Below, one piece after another: positions 1 to 8,682 of a stretch of 64,000 nt of DNA. The stretch's first letter is position 1; every line of letters begins with the position of its first letter. Source of the stretch: Ancylobacter novellus DSM 506 (GTDB taxonomy: Bacteria; Pseudomonadota; Alphaproteobacteria; Rhizobiales; Xanthobacteraceae); assembly GCF_000092925.1 (NCBI RefSeq), contig NC_014217.1, forward strand, positions 1,054,001-1,118,000. The letters are read 5' to 3'. Both the position numbers and the translations under genes were made by a program. Below the pieces are notes generated by a model. The model searched no databases. It was not told where the DNA came from and saw only the letters and a list, made by a program, of their open reading frames with translations.

Positions 1-1
1 C

Positions 2-1252
2 CACCCCTTCATCACCGGGCGGATGCTGTCGGAACGGTTGGGGCGCTGGTCGTTCTGGCTGATGTTCGCCGGCTTCAATATCGCCTTCCTGCCGATGCAC
101 ATTACCGGCCTGCGCGGCATGCCGCGGCGGGTCTTCACTTATCCCGACGGGCTCGGCTGGGACTGGCTGAACCTGATCTCGACGTTCGGCGCATTCACCA
201 TGGCGGCGGGCATCGCCGTGCTGGTGGTCGACGTGCTGCGGCCGGGCAAGAAGCGCGCGCCGCAAAACCCATGGAACGCCGGCACGCTGGAATGGGCGGC
301 GGGCGATCCTTCCGAACCCTGGGGCATACGCTCGGTGCCGCCGGTCTCCAGCCGCTACCCACTCTGGGACCAGAAGGGGCTGATGGAGGACATCGCCGCC
401 GGCCGCTTCTACCTGCCGGGCGCCCCGGAGGGGAAACGCGAGACACTGGTCACCGACGTGCTCGACGCCACGCCCGAACAGGTGCTGCGCGTGCCTGGCG
501 ACAGCTTCAAGCCGCTGATCGCCGCCGTCCTCATCGGCGGCAGCTTCATTGCCACCACCTTCCATTGGTGGATCACGGCGCTGGTGTCGGGTGCGCTCGG
601 CATCGCCGCGATCATGATCTGGCTGTGGACCGGCACGGCCCGCATCCCTTCGACGCTGACCACCGATGCTGGCATGGGGCTGGAGCTGCCGCTCTACGCC
701 TCCGGCTCCGCCTCGGTCGGCTGGTGGGCCATGTTCATCACCATGGTCGGCGACGGCACCGCCTTCCTCAGCCTGGTCTTCGCCTATTTCTACTACTGGA
801 CCATCCATGCCGCCTTCCCGCCCGAGGGCATGGCGATGCCCGATGCCGGGCTGGCGCTGGGTGCCGGCGCGGCGACGCTCATCGCCTGGCTGCTGATGCT
901 GCTCGCCCGGCGGGAGAATTGGCGCAACCGTCCCGGCATGGTGCGCGCATCGCTCGCTCTCTCGCTCCTGCTGGCACTCGCCGGGGCGGCGCTGCTGCTC
1001 CTCGCGTCCTGGCAGCTGGATCCGACGGAGCATGTCTACCCGGCGACGGTGTGGGTGCTGGCACTGTGGACGGCGCTGCACCTCGTCGTCGGCGTACTGA
1101 TGCAAGGCTACTGCCTGGCCGGGAGCTTCGCCGGCAAATTGACCGGAGCACACGACATCGACCTGCGCAACGTCGTGCTCTACTGGCACTTCGCCGCCCT
1201 CACCATGGCGACCACCCTGGCGGTGATCGTCCTCGCCCCGCTCGCGAGGTGA
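2..1252 (+). CDS. Fused cytochrome c oxidase subunit I/III, 5'-truncated by window edge
   Basis: The reading frame is open to the left edge, so only the C-terminal part is visible (about 416 codons). The visible N-terminus (GRMLSERLGRWSFW, then LPMHITGLRGMPRR) is the end of a haem-copper oxidase subunit I. After a polar linker of about 100 residues, a second block of helices containing SVGWWAMFITMVGDGTAF and a late YWHF motif matches subunit III. Subunit I-III fusions are known in caa3-type oxidases. It would sit in the inner membrane, reducing O2 and pumping protons. A small membrane protein and a ctaG-like gene follow directly, as in an oxidase operon. Subunit II, if present, lies upstream and outside the window. 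Confidence 0.88.
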   Translation, partial: HPFITGRMLSERLGRWSFWLMFAGFNIAFLPMHITGLRGMPRRVFTYPDGLGWDWLNLISTFGAFTMAAGIAVLVVDVLRPGKKRAPQNPWNAGTLEWAAGDPSEPWGIRSVPPVSSRYPLWDQKGLMEDIAAGRFYLPGAPEGKRETLVTDVLDATPEQVLRVPGDSFKPLIAAVLIGGSFIATTFHWWITALVSGALGIAAIMIWLWTGTARIPSTLTTDAGMGLELPLYASGSASVGWWAMFITMVGDGTAFLSLVFAYFYYWTIHAAFPPEGMAMPDAGLALGAGAATLIAWLLMLLARRENWRNRPGMVRASLALSLLLALAGAALLLLASWQLDPTEHVYPATVWVLALWTALHLVVGVLMQGYCLAGSFAGKLTGAHDIDLRNVVLYWHFAALTMATTLAVIVLAPLAR

Positions 1253-1261
1253 GGAGCCGCC

Positions 1262-1630
1262 ATGCTGTTCCGCCGCGAGACGCCGAACCTCTCGACGCTC
1301 CTCACTCCACCGGTGGTGTGGGCCTTCCACTTCCTGTTCTGCTACGTCGCCTCGGCCATCATCTGCGCCAAGGCGCCGGAGACACTCGGCACGCTGCGCC
1401 TCGCCATTGCCGCCGCGACTGCGCTTGCGCTGGGGCTGATCCTCCTCGCTGGCGTGCAGGCCTGGCGGCACTGGGGCTTCGGCTCCGACATGCCGCCACA
1501 CAACCAGGCGACGGACGAGGACCAGCAGCATTTCCTCGGCCTCGCCACACTGCTGCTCTGCGCGCTGAGCGCGGTCAGCGTGATCTTCGGCGCCCTGCCG
1601 GCGCTGTTCGTGACGGAGTGCGTGCGATGA
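1262..1630 (+). CDS. Small three-helix membrane protein of the oxidase operon
   Basis: This 122-residue protein has three predicted membrane segments (about residues 16-40, 43-68 and 91-118) and a short polar loop rich in D, E and Q between the second and third. It begins 9 bp after the oxidase stop codon with a GAGG ribosome site, and its stop overlaps the start of the next gene (ATGA). Position suggests a subunit IV-like or assembly role in the oxidase complex. I do not recognise a specific family, and the function is inferred from context only. Confidence 0.75.
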   Translation: MLFRRETPNLSTLLTPPVVWAFHFLFCYVASAIICAKAPETLGTLRLAIAAATALALGLILLAGVQAWRHWGFGSDMPPHNQATDEDQQHFLGLATLLLCALSAVSVIFGALPALFVTECVR

Positions 1631-2256
1631 AGCCGCTCGCGCTCGCCGCCGGCCTCGCCATCCTCGCTTTCGTCTGGGGTGGGCCTCTGCCAGGCATGGC
1701 CGGGCATGCCTTCAGCGCCCACATGACCATGCACATGGCCGTGGTGGCGCTGGCCGCACCGCTGATCGCCGTCGGGCTCGCCGGCACACGCTTCGAGCCT
1801 ACGGGACGGCTACCGCTGCTGTTCTCGCCGCTGCTGGCGGCGATGCTGGAATTCGTCGTGGTGTGGGGGTGGCATTTGCCGGCGTTGCATGGCGCAGCGC
1901 GGGCGGGAGGCTTGCTGTTCGTCGTCGAGCAGGGCAGCTTCCTCGCCGTGGGCCTGCTGCTCTGGCTCGCCTGCCTCGGCCGCGCGGCCGGCGGCACCAT
2001 GGCCGGCGCGCTGATCGGCACGCTCGGGCTGCTCGTCACCTCGATGCATATGACGCTGCTCGGCGCGCTGATCGCCTTCGCCGGCCGGCCGCTCTACGGC
2101 CATCTGCACGGCGACGATACCACGTCGGTGGTGGCCGACCAGCAGATGGGCGGGGTGATCATGCTGTTCGCCGGCGGCGCGGTCTATCTCGCCGGCGGGC
2201 TGTTCCTGATGGCGCGGGTGGTGCTTTCCGGGGAAACGCGGAGGACGGCGCCATGA
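1627..2256 (+). CDS. ctaG: CtaG-family cytochrome c oxidase assembly protein
   Basis: The protein is 209 residues and mostly hydrophobic, with six or seven predicted helices. Histidine- and methionine-rich stretches (HMTMHM near residue 37, SMHMTL near 139) and a WGWH motif resemble the caa3_CtaG membrane family. That family is implicated in assembly of the copper/haem centres of aa3 and caa3 oxidases and is distinct from the Cox11-type CtaG. Start and stop both overlap neighbours by 4 bp (ATGA), so it is translationally coupled in the oxidase operon. The chosen ATG is the one overlapping the upstream stop; an upstream extension of the frame is a shadow of the subunit I/III gene. Confidence 0.82.
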   Translation: MKPLALAAGLAILAFVWGGPLPGMAGHAFSAHMTMHMAVVALAAPLIAVGLAGTRFEPTGRLPLLFSPLLAAMLEFVVVWGWHLPALHGAARAGGLLFVVEQGSFLAVGLLLWLACLGRAAGGTMAGALIGTLGLLVTSMHMTLLGALIAFAGRPLYGHLHGDDTTSVVADQQMGGVIMLFAGGAVYLAGGLFLMARVVLSGETRRTAP

Positions 2257-3341
2257 GGTGGTCCCGGTTCTCCTTCCTCGTCACCCCGCGCCGCGCTCTC
2301 ATTACCCTCGTCGGCCTTGCCGCCGTGGGACTGCTGGTCGCGTGGTCCGGCGTGATCAATGTCGGCGCCAGCTCGGGCCATTGGCGGATCACCTACTGGG
2401 CGCTGCACTGGGTGATGCAGAACTCGACCCGCACTTATGCGCTGTTGGAACCCGAGCCGCCGGCAAACCTCGATACGCCGGCGCATGTGCGTCGCGCGGC
2501 CGGGCATTTCGAGACGTCCTGCGCCTTCTGCCACGGCTCGCCGCTGAGGGTGAACCCGGTTCTGCCCGTTCACATGACGCCGATGCCGCCGCCGCTCTCC
2601 AATGCCTCCGCCACATGGAGCCGGCGCGAACTCTCCCGCATCGTCAAGCACGGGGTGAAGTACACCGGCATGCCGGCATGGATCGCGCCCGAGCGCGACG
2701 ACGAGGTGTGGGCAATGGTGGCCTTCCTGCGCGCATTGCCCGGCCTGTCGGCGGCGGACTACGGCAGGCTCGCCTTCGGCCCGGCCGTGCCGCAGGACCG
2801 CGCGCTCGAAGGCTGCGCCCGCTGCCACGGCCTCGACGGCGGGTCCGGCGGGGGCGCCTTCCCGGTGATCGGCGGTCAAAGCGAAGCCTATCTCGACGCC
2901 ACGCTGCGGGCCTTCGCCAAGGGCGCCCGCCACAGCGGCTATATGCAGTTCGCGGTCGACGGCCTCACGGACGCCGACGTCCGGCGGCTGGCGGCGCACT
3001 ATGCGGCGCAGCCCGGCGTCAGCGACACGGTGCGGCCGGCGGAAGGTCCCGGCGCCGCCATCGCCCTGCGCGGCCTGCCGGAGGCGGACGTCCCCGCCTG
3101 CGAGAGCTGCCACGGCGCACCCTCGAAGCGCCGCCCGGACCGCCGCAACCGCGCCTATCCGCGCCTCGCCGGGCAGGATGCCGCCTACATCGCCGGCCAA
3201 CTGCGGCTGTTCAGGAAGGGCGCGCGCGGCGGCACCGACTACGCCCATATCATGCAGCGCATCGCCGAGCGGCTGCCGCCCGAGGCCATCGCTGCCGTCG
3301 CGACGTTCTATTCCGGTGCCGACGGCAACCCGCCGAAGTGA
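2253..3341 (+). CDS. Membrane-anchored triheme cytochrome c
   Basis: The protein has 362 residues. One N-terminal hydrophobic segment (about residues 15-32) should anchor it, with the rest in the periplasm. Three CxxCH haem sites are visible: C90-H94, C188-H192 and C283-H287. The second and third lie in tandem cytochrome c4/c553-like domains with GGQSEAYL and LAGQDAAYI repeats and similar spacing. The start overlaps the ctaG stop (ATGA). A cytochrome in an oxidase operon is a likely electron donor to the oxidase, perhaps replacing the cytochrome c domain that canonical caa3 enzymes carry on subunit II. That role is inferred. Confidence 0.88.
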   Translation: MRWSRFSFLVTPRRALITLVGLAAVGLLVAWSGVINVGASSGHWRITYWALHWVMQNSTRTYALLEPEPPANLDTPAHVRRAAGHFETSCAFCHGSPLRVNPVLPVHMTPMPPPLSNASATWSRRELSRIVKHGVKYTGMPAWIAPERDDEVWAMVAFLRALPGLSAADYGRLAFGPAVPQDRALEGCARCHGLDGGSGGGAFPVIGGQSEAYLDATLRAFAKGARHSGYMQFAVDGLTDADVRRLAAHYAAQPGVSDTVRPAEGPGAAIALRGLPEADVPACESCHGAPSKRRPDRRNRAYPRLAGQDAAYIAGQLRLFRKGARGGTDYAHIMQRIAERLPPEAIAAVATFYSGADGNPPK

Positions 3342-3465
3342 TTCCGCCACTATAGGAATTGAAGCCGGATGAGGTCACGGCGGGACGGTTCCCTGTGTGC
3401 TTTCGCCGGCGCGCCCGAAGGCATTTCGAGCTTGCACCACCTCACCTCTGGCAGATCCAGAGGCC

Positions 3466-6069
3466 TCAGATTGTGCGTCGCCGATGCGCTTCGAGGATCA
3501 GCGGCAGGATGCCGCCGGCCTTGAGGATGTCGACCTCCAGCGAGGTCTCGATGGCGGCGCGGGCGGTGAAGCTCTCGCGCCCGCCGTCGGCGCGGAGGAT
3601 GAGCACCGCGATTTCCGTGCGCGGCGCGATGGCCTCGGGCGCTGCATCGATGGCGATCAGGTCGCCCGGCCTGAGCGCTAGTCCCTCCGGCCGCAGCCCT
3701 TCCGGCAGGCGCAGCGGCAGCACGCCCATGCCGATGAGGTTGGAGCGGTGGATGCGCTCGAAACCCACCGCCAGCACCGCCCGCACGCCGAGCAGCGCCG
3801 CGCCCTTCGCCGCCCAGTCGCGCGAGGAGCCCATGCCGTAGCGCTCGCCGGCGACGATGACGGTGGAGGCGCCGCGCGTCCTGTAGCGTTCCGCCGCGCG
3901 CCAGAGCGGCAGTTCCTCGCCCGTGTCGGCGTCGATGGTCGAGCCGGGCGCGATGGACGGGCCGAGCAGGTTGCGCACATTGCGGTTGGTGAACAGCCCG
4001 CGCAGCATCGCCTCCCAATTGCCGCGTCGCGCGGCGAAGACATTGAGGTCGCGCGGGTTCTCGCCCCGCGCCGTGAGATACGCGGCTGTTTCGCTGCCGG
4101 GCAGCACGGCGCCGGCAGGCGAGATGTGGTCGGTGGTGATGTCGTCGCCGAGCACCAGCAGCGGGTGCGCCTGATAGGCGCCGAGCCGCGTGCCGCCGCC
4201 CGGCCCGGCAAAGGGCGGGCGGCGTATATAGGTCGAGATCTCGTCCCACGGGAATAGCGCGCCGGCAGGCGCTTCCAGCGCCGCCCAGGCGCGGCTCGCC
4301 TCGGCTTCCTCGTAGGCGGGGGCGTAATCGGCCGGATCGCCCGCCAGAGCCAGCGCCGCGTCGATCTCCGCGCCATCCGGCCAGAGGTCGGCGAGGTGGA
4401 TGGGCGCGCCGTTGGGCGCATGACTGATGGGCTCTTTGAGGATGTCGCGATTGACGTCGCCGGCCAGCGCAAAGGCGACGACCAAAGGCGGCGAGGCGAG
4501 GAAGCCGGCCTCCAGCCGCGGATGTACCCGGCCGGGGAAGTTGCGGTTGCCCGAGAGCACCGCCACCGGGACGATGCCGTGCTCCTCCATCGCCCGCTCG
4601 ACGGCCGGGGTGAGGGCGCCGGAATTGCCGATGCAGGTGGTGCAGCCATAGCCGACGATGCCGAAGCCGACCGCTTCGAGGTCCTCCAGCAGCCCCGCGC
4701 GCCGCAAATAACGTTCGGCGGTGGGCGAACCGGGCGCGAGGGAGGTCTTCACCCAGGAGGGCGGCTTCAGCCCGAGCCGGCGCGCCTTGCGGGCCAGTAG
4801 GCCGGCGGCGACGACAAGGCGCGGGTCGGAAGTGTTGGTGCAGCTAGTGATGGCGGCAATCGCCACCGACCCGTCGCCCGGCTCGCCGGCGACGCACGGG
4901 GAGGGCGCCGTTATGAGGGCGCGCATCGCCTCGATCGTGGCGCCGGCGGGAATGCGATCCTGCGGCCGGCGCGGCCCCGCAAGGCTGACCTCGATTGCGC
5001 TCAGATCGATCTCGATCGTCTCAGTGTAGCGCGGCGTCACGGCGGGGTCGAACCACAGGCCTTGCCGCTTGGTGTACGCCTCGACAAGGCGGACCTGTTC
5101 GCCGCTGCGCCCGGTACTGTGCAAATAGCGCAGCGTCTGGCCATCGACCGGGAAGAAGCCGGAATTGCCGCCGAATTCCGGGGCCATATTGGCGATGGTG
5201 GCGCGCTCGCCGGCGGTGAGCGCTGCGACGCCCGGTCCGGTGAACTCGACGAAGCGGTCGGAGAGGTCGACGCGGCGCAGCCGCTCGGTGACGGTGAGCG
5301 CGATGTCGGTGCCGAGCACGCCGGGCTTCGGGGCGCCGGTAAGCCGCACGCCGACCACATCAGGCACGCGCAGCATCACCGGCATGCCGAACATCACGCT
5401 CTCGGCCTCCAGCCCGCCGACGCCCCAGCCGAGCACGCCGATGCCGTTGATCATCGGCGTGTGGCTGTCGGTGCCGATCAGCGTGTCCGGCACCGCCCAG
5501 AGCTCGCCGTCGCGCTCGACAGGCTGCACGACGGTGGCGAGGCGCTCCAGGTTGAGCGTGTGCATGATGCCGGTGCCGGGCGGGTGGACGCGAAAGCCTT
5601 TCAGCGCCCGCGTTGCCCATTTCATGAAGCGGTAGCGCTCGGCGTTGCGCTCCAGCTCGCGCGCCATGTTGGCGCCGAGCGCCCCGGCGCCGCCGAAGGC
5701 GTCCACCGCCACCGAGTGGTCGGTCGAGACCTCGACCGGCAACACGGGGTTGAGCATCGACGGATCGCCGCCCATCTCGGCCAGCGCCGCGCGCAGGCCG
5801 GCTATGTCGACCAGCGCCGGGCCGCAGGTCGTGTCGTGCATCAGCACGCGGCCGGGCAGAAAGGGGATTTCCTCTTCACTGCGGCCGGCGTCGAGCCAGC
5901 GCAGGATGGCGGCGGCAGCGCCCACACCGTCCTCGGCGGTGCGCAGCACGTTCTCCATCAGCAGGCGGTGGATATAGGGGAGGCGGAGAAGATCTGCGCC
6001 GGCGGCGGCCGGCAGGTCGACGACGCGGTAGCGGCGGCCGTCCGAGTTCAGCGAGGTAAAGGGCGGCAT
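3466..6069 (-). CDS. acnA: Aconitate hydratase, AcnA/IRP1 type
   Basis: The 867-residue protein carries the aconitase signatures: a DTLIGTDSHT motif, the cluster cysteine in ITSCTNTSDP, the pair in YGCTTCIGNSG, and the C-terminal swivel domain with ITTDHISPAG and GERYGMGSSRDWA. It interconverts citrate, cis-aconitate and isocitrate in the cytoplasm using a 4Fe-4S cluster. It is somewhat shorter than the usual ~890-residue AcnA. It is divergent from a GntR regulator, next to an isocitrate/isopropylmalate-type dehydrogenase, a transporter and tam. It may therefore be a second, catabolic aconitase rather than the TCA enzyme; this is inferred from context. Confidence 0.9.
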   Translation of the reverse strand: MPPFTSLNSDGRRYRVVDLPAAAGADLLRLPYIHRLLMENVLRTAEDGVGAAAAILRWLDAGRSEEEIPFLPGRVLMHDTTCGPALVDIAGLRAALAEMGGDPSMLNPVLPVEVSTDHSVAVDAFGGAGALGANMARELERNAERYRFMKWATRALKGFRVHPPGTGIMHTLNLERLATVVQPVERDGELWAVPDTLIGTDSHTPMINGIGVLGWGVGGLEAESVMFGMPVMLRVPDVVGVRLTGAPKPGVLGTDIALTVTERLRRVDLSDRFVEFTGPGVAALTAGERATIANMAPEFGGNSGFFPVDGQTLRYLHSTGRSGEQVRLVEAYTKRQGLWFDPAVTPRYTETIEIDLSAIEVSLAGPRRPQDRIPAGATIEAMRALITAPSPCVAGEPGDGSVAIAAITSCTNTSDPRLVVAAGLLARKARRLGLKPPSWVKTSLAPGSPTAERYLRRAGLLEDLEAVGFGIVGYGCTTCIGNSGALTPAVERAMEEHGIVPVAVLSGNRNFPGRVHPRLEAGFLASPPLVVAFALAGDVNRDILKEPISHAPNGAPIHLADLWPDGAEIDAALALAGDPADYAPAYEEAEASRAWAALEAPAGALFPWDEISTYIRRPPFAGPGGGTRLGAYQAHPLLVLGDDITTDHISPAGAVLPGSETAAYLTARGENPRDLNVFAARRGNWEAMLRGLFTNRNVRNLLGPSIAPGSTIDADTGEELPLWRAAERYRTRGASTVIVAGERYGMGSSRDWAAKGAALLGVRAVLAVGFERIHRSNLIGMGVLPLRLPEGLRPEGLALRPGDLIAIDAAPEAIAPRTEIAVLILRADGGRESFTARAAIETSLEVDILKAGGILPLILEAHRRRTI

Positions 6070-6122
6070 GCGGGCGACATTCCTCGGTCCGCCGGGGAAG
6101 ACGGCGATGCTTGTCGCGATGA

Positions 6123-6150
6123 ATTACATTTATAGATATAAAAATGCAAT
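6123..6150. promoter_or_regulatory. Candidate GntR operator, inverted repeat upstream of acnA
   Basis: The left half ATTACATTTATA (6123-6134) and right half TATAAAAATGCAAT (6137-6150) form an imperfect inverted repeat about a 2-bp centre. Related halves occur upstream of gntR and of the dehydrogenase, which suggests a shared regulator. Sequence similarity is direct observation; the operator role is inferred. Confidence 0.45.
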
Positions 6151-6281
6151 CAAATCGACAGAGATGATCCGTCGTTCCGATGCCCGAGGAGAGTCGGGTG
6201 TCGCGAGTTTTGCAATAAGATCAATGAATAATCTAGCTCGCCGCTCGTGCTTCCGCGATGGATAATTGATCGAAGTGAGTG

Positions 6282-6294
6282 TAAAATGCAATGT
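6282..6294. promoter_or_regulatory. Candidate GntR half-site upstream of gntR
   Basis: TAAAATGCAATGT is the reverse complement of ACATTGCATTTTA and matches the right half of the acnA inverted repeat. No good second half is visible. It could mediate autoregulation. Confidence 0.35.
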
Positions 6295-6395
6295 TATCAG
6301 ACTGGAGCGCAGTGCCGCCGGCTTTAGCCCGGCTACAGGCCGGCGCGTGCCGGTGGCATAATGCGCGTCCGCTTTCCGTATTCCGAGTTGATGAC

Positions 6396-7322
6396 ATGCC
6401 CGCCAGCCCGCTCGCCCTGCGCATCGCCGACGAGATCAAGGACCTGATCCGCGCCGGGCGCCCGCCCCTCGGCGGGCACCTCAGTACGCAGAAGCTGGCC
6501 GACCAGTTCGGCGTCTCGCGCTCGCCGGTGCGTGAGGCGTTGCAGGTGCTGGCCGAGGAGGGGGTGCTGGAGCAGCAGACCAATCGCGGCTTCTTCGTCC
6601 GGGCGCTGCCCCCTGCGCGGGCGCGCGCCGGCGACACGGCGGACGACCTCGCTGAGTTTCCCGACAGTTCGGACGAATATCGCCGGCTCGCCGACGATTG
6701 GCTCACCGACCAGATTCCCGCAGAGGTTACGGAGCAGTTCCTGCGCGACCGCTACCGGCTGACCAAGGCGCAGCTCACCGACATCCTGATGCGCGCCGTC
6801 CGGGAGGGCTGGCTGGAGCGCAAGCAGGGCTATGGCTGGCGCTTCCTGCCCGTCGCCAAGACACCCGAGGCTTTCGAGCAGATCTACCGCTTCCGCATGC
6901 TGGTGGAGCCCGCCGCCATGCTGGAGCCGGGCTTCCGCCTCGACCGGCAGATCCTCGCCGAGCAGAGGGCGATCCAGGAGGCGATGCTCGCCACCGACAT
7001 CCTCACCCAGTCCGCCGAGCGACTGCTGCACAACGGCTCGCTGTTCCACGAAGAGCTGATCAAGATGTCCGGCAACGTGTTCTTCCACCAGGCGCTGGTG
7101 CGGGTGAACCGCATGCGCCGGCTGCTGGAATACCGGGCCAAGCTCGACCGCGAGCGGCTGCGGGTGCAGTGCACCGACCATCTGGAAATCCTGACGCTGC
7201 TGGAGAAGGGCGAGGTGTTCGAAGCTTCCTATCTCATGCGCCGGCACCTCGGCGGCGCGCTGGCGCGCAAGTCGCCCGTCGTGCTGCCGGTGGCTCCGGC
7301 GAAATCGACGGCAGCGGAATAG
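6396..7322 (+). CDS. GntR-family regulator with two winged-helix domains and an FCD-like domain
   Basis: From the ATG at 6396 the protein has 308 residues. Residues 3-70 are a typical GntR winged helix (LADQFGVSRSPVREALQVLAEEGVL). Residues 98-152 look like a second winged helix (LRDRYRLTKAQLTDILMRAVREGWLERKQGYGWRF). Residues 158-290 are helical with conserved H/E/R positions, like an FCD ligand-binding domain. The frame extends 35 codons upstream, but that part has no domain match and would overlap a candidate operator. It lies between acnA and the dehydrogenase/transporter genes and probably controls both. The effector may be a di- or tricarboxylate, by analogy with FCD regulators. Confidence 0.85.
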   Translation: MPASPLALRIADEIKDLIRAGRPPLGGHLSTQKLADQFGVSRSPVREALQVLAEEGVLEQQTNRGFFVRALPPARARAGDTADDLAEFPDSSDEYRRLADDWLTDQIPAEVTEQFLRDRYRLTKAQLTDILMRAVREGWLERKQGYGWRFLPVAKTPEAFEQIYRFRMLVEPAAMLEPGFRLDRQILAEQRAIQEAMLATDILTQSAERLLHNGSLFHEELIKMSGNVFFHQALVRVNRMRRLLEYRAKLDRERLRVQCTDHLEILTLLEKGEVFEASYLMRRHLGGALARKSPVVLPVAPAKSTAAE

Positions 7323-7333
7323 CCAATTTAAGT

Positions 7334-7361
7334 ATTGCTTTTATATCCGTAAAAATCCAAT
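7334..7361. promoter_or_regulatory. Candidate GntR operator, inverted repeat upstream of the dehydrogenase gene
   Basis: ATTGCTTTTATAT (7334-7346) and TAAAAATCCAAT (7350-7361) form an inverted repeat similar to the one at 6123-6150. It lies about 60 bp upstream of the next start codon, in an AT-rich patch. Operator function is inferred. Confidence 0.45.
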
Positions 7362-7422
7362 AGTGCTGTCCATAACGGTCAGTGCCGGCGCGGTGCCGCG
7401 TCCGGCCACGGGAGGAGGCTCT

Positions 7423-8514
7423 ATGCGGATCATCGTCTTGCCGGCTGACGGCATCGGCCCCGAGATCACCGAGGCCACCATGGCCGTGCTGCAGGCGGCC
7501 GACCGCGCCTACGGCCTCGGCCTCAGCTTCGACTTCGACGATGTCGGCTTCGCCAGCCTGGAGAAATACGGCACGACGCTGCGCCCCGAGACGCTCGAGA
7601 AGTCGCGCACCTATGACGGCATCATCCTCGGGCCGCAGTCGCACATGGACTATCCCCCGCGCGACAAGGGCGGGCCGAACGTCTCCGCCGGCTTCCGCGT
7701 CGGCCTCGACCTCTATGCCAATGTCCGCCCGGCCCGCACGCGGCCCTTCCTCGGCACCGGCGCCAAGCCGATGGACCTCGTGATCATGCGCGAGGCGACG
7801 GAGGGCTTCTATCCGGACCGCAACATGTTCAAGGGCCTGGGCGAGTTCATGCCGACGCCGGACGTGGCGATGTCGGTGCGCAAGCTCACCGCCCATGCCT
7901 GCGAGCGCATTGCCCGCGCCGCCTTCGTGCTGGCCCGCAAGCGCCGCGGCAAAGTGACGGCGGTGCACAAGGCCAACAACTTCGTCATCACCGACGGCTT
8001 CTTCCTCGAGAAGGTCCGCAAGGTCCACGAGGAATTCCCGGACGTTCAACTGAACGACGTCATCATCGACGCCATGTGCGCGCATCTGGTGCGCGACCCC
8101 TCGCGCTTCGACGTGATCGTCGCGACCAACTTCTATTCCGACATCCTGTCCGACCTCGCCAGCGAGCTGTCGGGTAGCCTCGGGCTCGCCGGCTCGATCA
8201 ACGCCAATGCCGAAACCGGCCTCGTCTGCGCCCAGGCACAGCACGGCTCGGCACCGGACATCGAGGGCCAGAACAAGGCCAACCCGACCTCGCTCATCCT
8301 GTCGGCGGCGATGATGCTGAGCTGGCTCGGCGAGCAGCGCGGCATGCCCAAGCTGGGGGCCGCCGGCGCCGCCATCGAGCGGGCGGTGGACGAGGTGCTG
8401 GCCGACCCGGCCGCGCGCACCCGCGACCTCGGCGGCACGGCCAACACCGACACTTTCGGTCGCCGCGTCGCCGAACAGGTCGTCGCGGGGCAGCGCGCCA
8501 CCTCCGCCGCCTGA
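7423..8514 (+). CDS. Isocitrate/isopropylmalate dehydrogenase family protein
   Basis: The protein has 363 residues from the ATG at 7423, preceded by GGAGGA at 7411-7416. Family motifs are PADGIGPEI (nucleotide site), YANVRPARTR and MREATEGFY (substrate arginines), the catalytic lysine in HKANNF, the metal-binding aspartates in NFYSDILSDLASEL, and HGSAPDIEGQNKANP near the C-terminus. The family oxidatively decarboxylates 2-hydroxy acids such as isocitrate, 3-isopropylmalate, tartrate or D-malate with NAD(P). Substrate cannot be read from sequence. Being followed by an ABC importer and placed near aconitase, it probably acts in catabolism of an imported carboxylate rather than in leucine synthesis. 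Confidence 0.85.
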   Translation: MRIIVLPADGIGPEITEATMAVLQAADRAYGLGLSFDFDDVGFASLEKYGTTLRPETLEKSRTYDGIILGPQSHMDYPPRDKGGPNVSAGFRVGLDLYANVRPARTRPFLGTGAKPMDLVIMREATEGFYPDRNMFKGLGEFMPTPDVAMSVRKLTAHACERIARAAFVLARKRRGKVTAVHKANNFVITDGFFLEKVRKVHEEFPDVQLNDVIIDAMCAHLVRDPSRFDVIVATNFYSDILSDLASELSGSLGLAGSINANAETGLVCAQAQHGSAPDIEGQNKANPTSLILSAAMMLSWLGEQRGMPKLGAAGAAIERAVDEVLADPAARTRDLGGTANTDTFGRRVAEQVVAGQRATSAA

Positions 8515-8682
8515 ACGGCAGGGGCTTTCGGCTTGAGACAAACTGGTTTTTAAAGTATCAAAGTACATTAGAGGTGTTTCCCCGCCGGAACGGCCGGCAG
8601 GCGCCTCCAACGATCCAGGGCCGGTTCACGGCCCGGACTCCGGCCGCCAAAACGCGCGGCCGGTCACAAAGGGAGGAATTTC

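Larger units (their letters stand above)
6070..6395. promoter_or_regulatory. Divergent acnA / gntR control region, AT-rich
   Basis: This 326-bp gap is clearly AT-richer than its surroundings. It holds an inverted repeat near the acnA side and a matching half-site near the gntR side (listed separately). A frame opens at 6291, but the GntR domain and a better start lie at 6396. No small gene is apparent. Confidence 0.5.

Noticed and set aside
271..1626. Long open frame overlapping the oxidase subunit gene
   Set aside because: It is an alternative-frame opening typical of high-GC DNA. The oxidase frame has clear domain motifs; only the part after 1627 in this frame is a real gene (ctaG).
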